Virus record (IMG/VR): IMGVR_UViG_3300028073_000181
Coordinates: 1-23,566 of that record
DNA: 23,566 nt
Reading direction: 5' to 3' (one strand)
Source: a virus
Part shown: positions 7,854 through 14,876 of the stretch, piece by piece
How the letters are laid out: each line of letters begins with the position of its first letter
How positions within the stretch are numbered: the stretch's first letter is position 1
Position numbers and translations under genes: made by a program
The notes under the pieces: generated by a model
Seen by the model: the letters and a program-made list of their open reading frames with translations, nothing else
Databases searched by the model: none
What the model was told of the DNA's origin: nothing

Positions 7854-8275
7854 CATACAGAAAATATATTAACATAGTAGAAGCAGCCAACAAGGGCTGT
7901 CCTATTGCTACCTATGATATAGATGTTAACCTAAAGAATCGTCAGAAAGCCATAGACGAATATCACTATGGTCCTGCCAATCCAGACGAGCCAGAATCAT
8001 ATTGGAAGGATGCTGCCCGTCGTTGGGGCATCACAGAAAAAACAGCTAAAACTATGAAGTGCGGCAATTGTGCTGCCTTTGATGTTAGCGACAAGATGTG
8101 GGCATGTATAGAAGAAGGCATTAAAGGCGACAGCAAAGAAACAGATGCCATGGCTACTATACACCGAGCAGACTTAGGTTACTGTAACTTTTTACATTTT
8201 AAATGCGCTGGCAATCGTAGTTGCACAGCATGGGTCACTGGAGGAGCGATAGATGACAAAGACAGAACAGAATGA
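7850..8275 (+). CDS. Cys-rich conserved phage protein (141 aa) with LxE-type leader
   Basis: Function unknown. The central and C-terminal parts carry spaced cysteines (CGNC, ACIEEG, GYCNF, KCAG, SCTAW), suggesting a bound metal. YGPANPDEP and KMWACIEEGI belong to a pattern I recall from many marine T4-like phages. The N-terminus MTYRKYINIVEA contains I9-V10-E11, resembling the cleavage context of the T4 capsid-targeting sequence. It overlaps the fibre-type gene by ATGA and contains the start of the next mini-gene. Confidence 0.75.
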   Translation: MTYRKYINIVEAANKGCPIATYDIDVNLKNRQKAIDEYHYGPANPDEPESYWKDAARRWGITEKTAKTMKCGNCAAFDVSDKMWACIEEGIKGDSKETDAMATIHRADLGYCNFLHFKCAGNRSCTAWVTGGAIDDKDRTE

Positions 8276-8399
8276 ATTTTTATGTAATCATTGCAGACAT
8301 CCTGCACACTGCGGACATAGCTGCCTAGACGAAACCTGCGATCACTGTTCAGAGTGCGCCTGTGTTCACTGTCAAGCCAAGCCACAAGAAGAAGAATAA
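8253..8399 (+). CDS. Cys/His-rich mini-protein (48 aa), probable zinc binder
   Basis: A short gene with a strong ribosome binding site (GGAGGAG at 8240-8246) and ATG at 8253, overlapping the end of the 141-aa gene. Of 48 residues, nine are Cys (11, 14, 20, 24, 29, 32, 35, 37, 40) and six are His, arranged as CNHC, HCGHSC and CDHCSECACVHC, which suggests one or two zinc clusters. The tail is acidic (QEEE). The stop overlaps the ATG of the following gene as TAATG. It could be an inhibitor, adaptor or nucleic-acid-binding protein; none can be chosen. Confidence 0.72.
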   Translation: MTKTEQNEFLCNHCRHPAHCGHSCLDETCDHCSECACVHCQAKPQEEE

Positions 8400-9022
8400 T
8401 GTTTCGTAGACATCAAGTAACACTGATGTCAAATCCTTCTTGCACAAAACCTGTAGAAGGTCTAGAAACACAGGACTTCAAATATTACGACAAAGACGGA
8501 TTTGAACTTAATCTAGCAGAACAGAAGTTTTATTCTGCTATGGGTTATCCCATTAACTATCCTATACTAAATCATCGTTGTTGGCAGGAGCCTTGGTTCG
8601 AATTAGAAAAATCTGATCTCGGATTAATACTAGATCATTCTATGTTTTTATGTCGTTGCAATTACGATAGAGAAGCTGTCGATCAACTAAAAGAACTAAA
8701 AGAACTTATCCCTTCAGCAGATTATCTTTTAAGGACTAAACGTAAATGGGGTTTTGATTTTGCTTTAGATGCTGTCACTGAAGACGGCACCGTTTATGAA
8801 GTTCTGCACGTGGAATATGATCACTGCGACTATGAAACATTTAAGAATCGTATGATCTGTTTTGAATATACTGTTCGACATACTGATTGGCAAGATGCAG
8901 CTATCCGTATTTGGAACGCTAAAAACAAGTGGGATCATCTACAAGGGTTCGAACAAAATCATTGGAAAGCTGAATATTTGCTCGGATGGACAAAAGCTGA
9001 GTATACTGAAAAAGCCGTATAA
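8399..9022 (+). CDS. Conserved hypothetical protein (207 aa)
   Basis: Not recognised. The start is ATG at 8399, fused to the previous stop as TAATG; a longer frame from 8354 lies inside the Cys-rich mini-gene. The sequence is acidic and aromatic-rich (FKYYDKDGFELNL, HRCWQEPWFELEKSD, VLHVEYDHCDYETFKN) with no membrane segment or catalytic signature. HVEYDHCDYETF hints at metal-binding residues but matches no family I can name. It is the last gene before a strong late promoter for the nuclease gene. Confidence 0.72.
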   Translation: MFRRHQVTLMSNPSCTKPVEGLETQDFKYYDKDGFELNLAEQKFYSAMGYPINYPILNHRCWQEPWFELEKSDLGLILDHSMFLCRCNYDREAVDQLKELKELIPSADYLLRTKRKWGFDFALDAVTEDGTVYEVLHVEYDHCDYETFKNRMICFEYTVRHTDWQDAAIRIWNAKNKWDHLQGFEQNHWKAEYLLGWTKAEYTEKAV

Positions 9023-9025
9023 ATA
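9018..9025 (+). promoter_or_regulatory. T4-type late promoter box TATAAATA
   Basis: Exact T4 consensus, 25 bases before the ATG at 9051. The predicted start is near 9031, followed by TTAGGAT as ribosome binding site. It overlaps the stop of the preceding gene. Confidence 0.78.
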
Positions 9026-9050
9026 TACAGAGTTATTTAGGATCCTATAA

Positions 9051-9485
9051 ATGAAAAAACTACTACTATTATTATTGGCAGTGCCCGCATTAGCACTGGC
9101 AGATAAAACACCACAAGGTGTTACTTATGATGCACAAATTTTAAGGGTGAACGACGGCGACACAGTAGTAATCAGTGCGCCGTTTCTTCCTAAACCGCTT
9201 AAGCCAGAACTTGCGATTAGAATCTACGGTGTTGACACCCCAGAAAAAGGATTCAGAGCTCAATGCCCTAGCGAAGATCAACGAGGACAAGCCGCCACAG
9301 CCTTTACCAAAAACGCTGTCGCTACAACCCAAAAGCATCAAGTTACGCTCTACGGATGGGATAAGTTCGGTGGTCGTGTATTGGGAGATATCATACTAAA
9401 CGGTGTGAGTCTACGATCCGAATTAATACGTAATGGCTTTGCTCGTGAATATTACGGTGAGGCAAAACAAAGTTGGTGTAACTAA
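9051..9485 (+). CDS. Secreted thermonuclease (staphylococcal nuclease family)
   Basis: A calcium-dependent nuclease of the SNase fold that cuts DNA and RNA. Residues 1-17 form a clear signal peptide (KK, then a leucine-rich core, cleavage after ALA). Mature-domain motifs: DGDT (35-38), IRIYGVDTPE with R57, D62 and E65, and GWDKFGGRVLGDI with R109, corresponding to the catalytic Arg/Asp/Glu/Arg set. C72 and the near-terminal C143 could form a disulfide after export. Length is normal. It has its own late promoter and is coupled by TAATG to the next gene. Likely acts in the periplasm or outside the cell late in infection; use against host or competing DNA is inference. Confidence 0.93.
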   Translation: MKKLLLLLLAVPALALADKTPQGVTYDAQILRVNDGDTVVISAPFLPKPLKPELAIRIYGVDTPEKGFRAQCPSEDQRGQAATAFTKNAVATTQKHQVTLYGWDKFGGRVLGDIILNGVSLRSELIRNGFAREYYGEAKQSWCN

Positions 9486-10351
9486 TGAGACAAGAAAGTT
9501 ATAAAATATTTGCGCAACTGTTAGAAGGTTATGTAGACGAAGCATCTACATCGCTGGATCTTATCTCCGGCAATCCTGGCGGAAAAGAAGTTATCGTCAA
9601 ACTACACAAAGATATGCGATTAGCGCACGATCAAGATTATCGTCAGGTAGATAAAATTTCTTGGTCAGAACTAAAGGGTGCTTATCAAGGAGCATGGGTC
9701 ATTATCAAAGGTGCTAACGGCACAGGGGCTATCAAAGCTCGAGGCGATACCTACGAAGCTGTGGCCAGCAGTGGCGGGGAAACTAGATCAGTTAAAGACA
9801 GCCGTGGTGGAAATATATTAGATTTCTTAAAAGGTGAGATTGGAAAACTACAGAAATTTTATGTAGGCAAAGGTTCTAAAGCTGTAGATGATAAAAAGAG
9901 GAACCGTTCAGATGCACAGGCAGGAACTACAGGTGAAGTTACAGTAGATACACTTACTAAAAAGTTTAAACCTTTGTGGGTTCGCGCTATCACAGCAGCT
10001 ATCGCAGACATCAAAGGACACATTGCCAATCAGATCAAGAACGATGCGTTTGATAAAGCAGAAAAGAAACTTAGTCAGGTTAAAACTTTACAAAATGCTA
10101 TAGACAGTTTAGAGGCAGGAGATTCGGATGTTCCAGGTAGTGTTTCTCAAGCTATCAACACAGCAGTATTGATGGCAGCTAGTCATCATTATCCAGAACA
10201 GACTGGTAACATTACCAGAGGTTACAGTAGAGGATTTAATGCAGAACGTTCAGAAGGCCCAAAGCAGTTATTAACAGATATATCCAATGGCGATCAAAAG
10301 AAACTGGGCACAGTTCTTGGATTCTTTAAAAGGACTTTGATATCAGGATGA
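9485..10351 (+). CDS. Conserved phage protein (288 aa) with capsid-targeting-like leader
   Basis: Function unknown. The start is fused to the nuclease stop (TAATG). The N-terminus MRQESYKIFAQLLEGYVDEA has L12-L13-E14 followed by Gly, like the (L/I)xE site cleaved by T4 gp21-type proteases. WSELKGAYQGAWVIIKGANG and DSRGGNILDFLKGEIGKLQKFYVG belong to a family I recall from marine T4-like phages, without known function. The C-terminal half is helical (AFDKAEKKLSQVKTLQNAID). It overlaps the next gene by ATGA. A virion-packaged protein is a testable idea, not shown. Confidence 0.75.
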   Translation: MRQESYKIFAQLLEGYVDEASTSLDLISGNPGGKEVIVKLHKDMRLAHDQDYRQVDKISWSELKGAYQGAWVIIKGANGTGAIKARGDTYEAVASSGGETRSVKDSRGGNILDFLKGEIGKLQKFYVGKGSKAVDDKKRNRSDAQAGTTGEVTVDTLTKKFKPLWVRAITAAIADIKGHIANQIKNDAFDKAEKKLSQVKTLQNAIDSLEAGDSDVPGSVSQAINTAVLMAASHHYPEQTGNITRGYSRGFNAERSEGPKQLLTDISNGDQKKLGTVLGFFKRTLISG

Positions 10352-11475
10352 AATTAAATCAAATCGTATTAGAAGCTAACATAGCAGCCAAACTCAAAGA
10401 CCCCAAGATGATCAAGATGTTGACCATTGCTATGCGTCATGACGGCACATTGCCTAAAAATAAAGTAGCAGCACTGGGAACAAAGCCTGCAGACGATCAA
10501 GTCGTTAAGTTATGGAGTGAACTGTTAGACGACAGTCTTAGATCAACAGATTATGGGGACCTAAGTCAAGATGGTAAGTTTGACGATTGGCTCACTCGTC
10601 TTTATATCAACGGTGTTGTTGACTACGAAGATATCAACGGTGAAGGCGGAGATGCTCTAGGTGCTTGGAAAGCACTGAGCATCCGAGGTAAGCTCAAAGA
10701 GCCACATCAAGATTTCAACAAGTTCAAGAGTCTCAAACAGATACAGCGCATCATACAAGATAGAGAATACCGTAACGAGCTTGCTCGGATCAAAGATGCC
10801 GAAACTATCGAAAAACATAAGCGTGAAAAGAAAGAAACTACCTTAATCGATAACGAGCGTTTTTTAATTACATTGCCTTATAACTACGGAGCCTGTTATA
10901 CATTTAATAATTCTGTTGGTTTCAATGCTAGTTTCTGCACAGGATCTAGTTCAGGCCTACGCTGGTTTGAAAGATATGCTCCGGAAGGTCCGATCATTTC
11001 GATCTTCGATAAAGAGAATCCAGACGATAAGAATGGTAAATGGCAGATGCATGCCCCTACTGGGCAAATGAATAATGGTGATCAAAGCGATAGTTATTCT
11101 AGAGGCGATAAAAAGTTTGCAGAGTTATTTCCAGGATTAATGAAAGAAATCATCAAAGCACTACAGAGTAAAGCCGAAGAAATCAAACAGAATTCGGAAA
11201 GCATTACAAGAGGTGGTTATGATGTTGCTAAAGCTATTGCTGATATTAAAGATAGGTTACCGGCTTCTTATGCATCTGAGGCACCTAAGAAAGATGAACC
11301 AGAAGAACCCGAACAAGATGCCAATGACGGTCCAGGAACTTATTTGGTAACACAAATAGCTTCAGGAAGAACAGCACGTATCGAAGGAGAAAATCGAGCT
11401 GATGTCCTTCGTAAGCTGACTACACGCTATCCCGATTCTAACGAGGCTGATTATAGAATCGAGAAGCAAAACTAA
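10348..11475 (+). CDS. Conserved phage protein (375 aa), leader plus Cys/Trp core
   Basis: Function unknown. The N-terminus MKLNQIVLEANIAAK is short and hydrophobic with V7-L8-E9-Ala, a near match to a capsid-targeting site. The middle has a conserved-looking core: ITLPYNYGACYTFNNS, FCTGSSSGLRWFERYAPEG, SIFDKENP and WQMHAPTGQMNNGD, a pattern I recall from marine T4-like phages. An acidic linker (KKDEPEEPEQDANDG) separates a small C-terminal domain (YLVTQIASGRTARIEGENRA). It overlaps the preceding gene by four bases and is followed by the structured non-coding stretch at 11476-11586. Confidence 0.75.
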   Translation: MKLNQIVLEANIAAKLKDPKMIKMLTIAMRHDGTLPKNKVAALGTKPADDQVVKLWSELLDDSLRSTDYGDLSQDGKFDDWLTRLYINGVVDYEDINGEGGDALGAWKALSIRGKLKEPHQDFNKFKSLKQIQRIIQDREYRNELARIKDAETIEKHKREKKETTLIDNERFLITLPYNYGACYTFNNSVGFNASFCTGSSSGLRWFERYAPEGPIISIFDKENPDDKNGKWQMHAPTGQMNNGDQSDSYSRGDKKFAELFPGLMKEIIKALQSKAEEIKQNSESITRGGYDVAKAIADIKDRLPASYASEAPKKDEPEEPEQDANDGPGTYLVTQIASGRTARIEGENRADVLRKLTTRYPDSNEADYRIEKQN

Positions 11476-11570
11476 CACACTACCTTAGGACGTTATCGTT
11501 ACAAGTGTGTGCCCGGCTGCTGGGCAGGGGATTATGGGAGTCGTGCCCCGGAATGGTCCCCTAAGTGAGC
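11476..11570. ncRNA. Structured GC-rich intergenic element, possible RNA or leader
   Basis: A 111-base gap that is clearly more GC-rich and more self-complementary than its surroundings. On the plus strand: ACACACT (11475-11481) pairs with AGTGTGT (11504-11510); GCCC (11511-11514) pairs with GGGC (11522-11525); GGGGA (11527-11531) pairs with TCCCC (11557-11561); CTTAGG (11484-11489) can pair with CCTAAG (11560-11565) and close or pseudoknot the whole. On the minus strand, 11503-11481 resembles the universal 23S rRNA helix-69/71 segment. It may be a leader of the amidotransferase gene or a separate RNA. No known riboswitch class was recognised, and the strand is undecided. Confidence 0.5.
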
Positions 11571-11586
11571 TTTTACAATTTATATC

Positions 11587-12207
11587 ATGCACATTGCTAT
11601 ATTTGTTCATCAACCAGCTTGCTCAGTTGATTCAGTTAATGGCATTATAAAATCTCTTTCTCCTCAACATTCCTTTAAATTATTTTCCAAAGATGAAGTA
11701 GAATCTACATTCTTCGATGATGTAGACTGTATTTGTATTCCCGGAGGCATCGGAGATGCAGATAGATTTGATAGCCTAATGAAATACAATGAAGAGCATG
11801 TTGTTCGATATGTAAAACAAGGAGGCCGCTATCTTGGCATATGCATGGGCGCATATTGGGCAGGACCTGATTACTTTGACCTACTTAATAATGTCAAAGT
11901 AGAACAGTATATTAGACGACCTAAAACAGATACCCATCGCCCACACCCAAAAGCCATGCCTGTGTTATGGAACGGCGAACAGCATAGGATGTATTTCTAC
12001 GACGGTTGTGCATTTGAAGGCACAGGCTTTAAAACAATAGCAACTTATCCTAACATGGATCCTATGGCGATCATTCAAAACCGCATAGGATTAATAGGCT
12101 GTCACCCTGAAAGTAGTCAATACTGGTATAATAAAAAATACCTCGAACCGCATTGGCATCGAGGTATTCATTACAAACTTTTATTAGAGTTTGTTAACTC
12201 TTTCTAA
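11587..12207 (+). CDS. Class I glutamine amidotransferase-like protein (BPL_N type)
   Basis: The N-terminal fold is of the flavodoxin-like amidotransferase class: CICIPGGIGDADRF (oxyanion strand), nucleophile elbow GGRYLGICMGAYWAG with C86, and a late GLIGCHPESSQYW providing H173 and E175, so a Cys-His-Glu triad is present. It resembles the stand-alone domain found at the N-terminus of eukaryotic biotin-protein ligases rather than a classical glutaminase. Length 206 aa fits. Substrate unknown. The ATG at 11587 lacks a clear ribosome binding site and follows the structured element, which may control it. The 3' end overlaps the convergent TerC gene by 14 bases. Confidence 0.8.
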   Translation: MHIAIFVHQPACSVDSVNGIIKSLSPQHSFKLFSKDEVESTFFDDVDCICIPGGIGDADRFDSLMKYNEEHVVRYVKQGGRYLGICMGAYWAGPDYFDLLNNVKVEQYIRRPKTDTHRPHPKAMPVLWNGEQHRMYFYDGCAFEGTGFKTIATYPNMDPMAIIQNRIGLIGCHPESSQYWYNKKYLEPHWHRGIHYKLLLEFVNSF

Positions 12208-12886
12208 ACAAATACTTTTTGTGAAGATGCAATCTTGCCTGATTGTATTGAACAGCAGTAATAACCAATGCAGCTACCCAAGGTAGTATTGCGGCCACCC
12301 AAGGAACTAATCCTGCCCACCATGCAGCCATTAATGGTTCTTTCATAGCCATTAAGAATGCTACAGCAAATAACACAAATGATCCTAGAAATACTGTGTC
12401 CGGCCAACGTTGTAGTATCTTGCTGACCATGGTAGCACCAAACAATATGATTGGCACACTGATCAACAATCCAGCGGCGACTAAAATAAAACTACCATTG
12501 GCGGCTGCGGCAATGCCTAAGGCATTGTCTATGCCCATGACAGCATCAGCGACCACAATAGTTCCAATTGCACCCCAGAAGGTGTCCTTGGCTTCGATGT
12601 TGTGTTCGCCGTGATCAAATACCAGTTTCCAGCCAATCCATATCAGTGCTAGAGCACCTATGATCCTAAGTCCTGGGATCATTAATAGGTATGTTAGTGC
12701 CGCAACTGATACAAATCGTATAGCAATGGCTCCGAACGTTCCCCAGAAGATTGCCTTCTTGCGTAAGTGGTCTGGTAATTTGTTAGCCGCCATTCCGATA
12801 ACAAGAGCGTTATCACCAGCTAATACAATGTCTATCAAAATGATAGCGAGAAATGCCCAAAGGGCTTGGAGTGTAAAGAGTTCCAT
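12194..12886 (-). CDS. TerC/YkoY-family membrane protein, probable Mn2+ exporter
   Basis: An integral membrane protein of about seven helices, 230 aa, in the cytoplasmic membrane. The two TerC signature segments with paired acidic residues inside helices are present: LIDIVLAGDNALVIG (D19, D25) and VADAVMGIDNALGIA (D114, D120). Cellular members with a yybP-ykoY leader export manganese or help metallate exported enzymes. The ATG at 12886 has AAAGGA upstream. Between it and the upstream HAD gene lies a manganese riboswitch (12905-12998), so expression should respond to Mn2+. Older 'tellurite resistance' labels of the family are not well founded. Confidence 0.9.
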   Translation of the reverse strand: MELFTLQALWAFLAIILIDIVLAGDNALVIGMAANKLPDHLRKKAIFWGTFGAIAIRFVSVAALTYLLMIPGLRIIGALALIWIGWKLVFDHGEHNIEAKDTFWGAIGTIVVADAVMGIDNALGIAAAANGSFILVAAGLLISVPIILFGATMVSKILQRWPDTVFLGSFVLFAVAFLMAMKEPLMAAWWAGLVPWVAAILPWVAALVITAVQYNQARLHLHKKYLFRKS

Positions 12887-12904
12887 AATTTTCCTTTAAA
12901 AAGT

Positions 12905-12998
12905 TATGGTCTCACCTCTTTGTCTATATACCGGACGCTGTTTCGCCGTGTTGACGATATATAGAACCCTAACTACAGGTTGGTTACTCCCCGAAAAT
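12905..12998 (-). promoter_or_regulatory. yybP-ykoY manganese riboswitch upstream of TerC
   Basis: The minus-strand leader carries the conserved elements of this class in order: GGGGAGTAACC (12992-12982, loop L1), a first hairpin AACC...GGTT, then a helix TCTATATA (12966-12959)/TATATAGA (12930-12923) enclosing CGTCAACACGGC (loop L3 core), and finally GGTGAGACC (12916-12908, 3' side of L1). The ribosome binding site follows about 15 bases later, so translational control is likely. The outer stem P1 is weaker than usual. The downstream gene is TerC, the classic partner of this riboswitch, which strongly supports the call. Confidence 0.85.
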
Positions 12999-13000
12999 AT

Positions 13001-13585
13001 TTAGCCTACGATTCTCTCGTAGATTTCTTTCCAGTTCTTTACTCTAGGAATTTCCGGATGTTCAAAATCCATATTGTGTCCATGTTCCATAAGTAAACTT
13101 TTTAGACCTCGATCTTGACCAGCTACAGCATTGGTAATTTTATCTTCAATCCACCAATAGCCTTTGTCTTGATACTTGTCCAATACTTCGTCTTTATCAG
13201 CACCTGTTTCTAGTATGATAAATTTGGTAAATGCAGTTTCTCCAAACAACTTACGCAGATTCATTTTGCGTAGTTCCTGTGCATTCTCATCTGAACTCAT
13301 AGATGTGATACAATGAAACACATAACCGTGTTCTTCGTGTAGCCGTTTAACATAGAACATGGCATCACGCAAGGGCGGTAAGAAACCCATATGTGCCGAT
13401 TCATTAAACATCTTTATAAGTTTTTTGGCCTGCTCTTTTTCAATACCATAGCGTTTGCCAATATCGTATTTGAATTGGTGATCCTCGGTTTTTTGGAAAC
13501 CATGTTGTTCCATCCAAACTGAGAAAGCGTATTCCCAATCTAGCAGAACTCCGTCTGCGTCTGTTAAAATGATTTTATTTTTCAT
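13001..13585 (-). CDS. HAD-superfamily phosphatase, 5'(3')-deoxyribonucleotidase-like (194 aa)
   Basis: A haloacid-dehalogenase phosphatase, probably acting on nucleotides or other small phosphates in the cytoplasm. Motif I is LTDADGVLLDW (residues 7-17, nucleophile D8 and general acid D10), motif II is CITSMS, and motif IV is WWIEDK with acidic Glu-Asp. This arrangement fits the NT5C-like group often seen in phages. The start is ATG at 13585; a GTG 15 bases upstream lies inside the -10 region. It is driven by a perfect sigma70 promoter whose predicted start falls at about the ATG, so the message may be leaderless. It is followed by the riboswitch and TerC in the same direction. Confidence 0.85.
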   Translation of the reverse strand: MKNKIILTDADGVLLDWEYAFSVWMEQHGFQKTEDHQFKYDIGKRYGIEKEQAKKLIKMFNESAHMGFLPPLRDAMFYVKRLHEEHGYVFHCITSMSSDENAQELRKMNLRKLFGETAFTKFIILETGADKDEVLDKYQDKGYWWIEDKITNAVAGQDRGLKSLLMEHGHNMDFEHPEIPRVKNWKEIYERIVG

Positions 13586-13591
13586 ACAGCT

Positions 13592-13620
13592 ATTATACAC
13601 TCAGTTAATTAATTTGTCAA
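13592..13620 (-). promoter_or_regulatory. Perfect-consensus sigma70 promoter for the HAD-TerC unit
   Basis: Minus strand: TTGACA (13620-13615), 17-bp spacer, TATAAT (13597-13592). The expected transcription start, about 7 bases beyond the -10 box, is near 13585, the first base of the HAD start codon. Confidence 0.88.
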
Positions 13621-13635
13621 GTCCTCTACAAGACC

Positions 13636-13643
13636 CATAAATA
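13636..13643 (+). promoter_or_regulatory. T4-type late promoter box CATAAATA
   Basis: Exact NATAAATA motif 24 bases before the GTG at 13668. Predicted start near 13649, followed by the strong AAAGGAG site (13656-13662). It would make the isocitrate lyase operon a late-transcribed unit. Confidence 0.72.
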
Positions 13644-13667
13644 CTGCATCACAGCAAAGGAGATATC

Positions 13668-14876
13668 GTGAAAAAACGCAATTACACACAAGACACAGTC
13701 CGCAAGTTACAAGGCTCATTACAAATTGAGCACACTTTAGCCAAACGTGGTGCTACCAAACTACGTGAACTTCTAGCTACAGAACCATACGTTAATACGC
13801 TAGGCGCATACAGTGGACAACAAGCAGTCCAACATGCCAAAGCAGGACTCAAAGCAATTTACCTATCGGGTTGGCAAGTGGCCGCAGCCGCTAACACCGC
13901 AGGTCAAACATATCCTGATCAAAGTTTATATCCAGTAAACTCTGTTCCTACAATCGTTAAACAGATCAACAATGCTTTCCGTCGTGCTGATCAAATCGAA
14001 TACTCAGAAGGTAATGTAACTACAGATTACTTCCTACCAATCGTTGCTGATGCTGAAGCAGGCTTTGGTGGTGCGTTAAACGCATACGAATTGATGATGG
14101 CCATGATCGAAGCAGGTGCAGCCGCAGTTCACTTTGAGGATCAATTATCAAGTGAAAAGAAATGCGGTCACTTGGGCGGTAAGGTTCTAATTCCTACTAG
14201 CCAAGCGATTCGTAACCTACAGGCTGCGAGATTGGCCGCAGATGTAGCAGGTGTTGATACAGTTATTCTAGCAAGAACAGATGCAGAATCAGCAACGTTG
14301 ATTACCAGCAACCATGACCCGTTAGACAAGGATTTTATTATCGATGAACGCACTGAAGAAGGTTTTTACAAATTTAAAAATGGGCTTGATGCATGTATTA
14401 GCCGAGGTCTTGCTTATGCCCCTTACGCTGATCTCCTATGGTTCGAAACTAGCACACCTGATATTGCACAGGCTAAGAAATTCGCCGATGCTATACATGC
14501 TGAGTTTCCAGACCAAATGTTGGCTTATAATTGCAGCCCTAGTTTTAATTGGCGTAAGTTTTTATCTGTAGACGAGTGCGAAACATTCCAGCGCGAGCTA
14601 GGTGAATTAGGATATAAGTTCCAATTCATTACACTAGCAGGATTCCACAGTGTTAACCTAGCAACATTTGAATTAGCAGAAGCATACAAACAACGTGGTA
14701 TGGCTGGCTACAGTGAAATGCAGGAACGTGAATTTGCCGCCCAGGCTCGTGGCTTCACAACCGTTAAACATCAACGTGAAGTTGGCGTTGGTTACTTTGA
14801 TCTAATCAGTGAAGCAGTTGGTGCTACCAGCACAGTGGCCAACAAGAGTTCTACAGAAGCGGAGCAATTTCACTAA
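13668..14876 (+). CDS. aceA: Isocitrate lyase
   Basis: Splits isocitrate to glyoxylate and succinate, the entry of the glyoxylate bypass; a cytoplasmic homotetramer. The catalytic signature is intact: [15 protein letters not shown] with nucleophile C166, plus [11 protein letters not shown] (66-76), ADAEAGFGG (127-135), HFEDQL (155-160), YNCSPSFNW and the usual C-terminal TEAEQF. At 402 aa it is ~30 residues shorter than E. coli AceA; most of the loss is at the N-terminus, with a few residues missing before [13 protein letters not shown]. The start is GTG at 13668 with AAAGGAG six bases upstream. Similarity to cellular enzymes is high along its whole length, suggesting capture from a host. Its stop overlaps the ATG of the aldolase gene (TAATG). 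Confidence 0.96.
   Translation: MKKRNYTQDTVRKLQGSLQIEHTLAKRGATKLRELLATEPYVNTLGAYSGQQAVQHAKAGLKAIYLSGWQVAAAANTAGQTYPDQSLYPVNSVPTIVKQINNAFRRADQIEYSEGNVTTDYFLPIVADAEAGFGGALNAYELMMAMIEAGAAAVHFEDQLSSEKKCGHLGGKVLIPTSQAIRNLQAARLAADVAGVDTVILARTDAESATLITSNHDPLDKDFIIDERTEEGFYKFKNGLDACISRGLAYAPYADLLWFETSTPDIAQAKKFADAIHAEFPDQMLAYNCSPSFNWRKFLSVDECETFQRELGELGYKFQFITLAGFHSVNLATFELAEAYKQRGMAGYSEMQEREFAAQARGFTTVKHQREVGVGYFDLISEAVGATSTVANKSSTEAEQFH

Noticed and set aside
11476-11586. A tRNA or a known riboswitch (glutamine, SAM, cobalamin) in the gap.
   Set aside because: No cloverleaf, no anticodon arm, and none of the core motifs of these classes that I know. It is left as an unassigned structured element.
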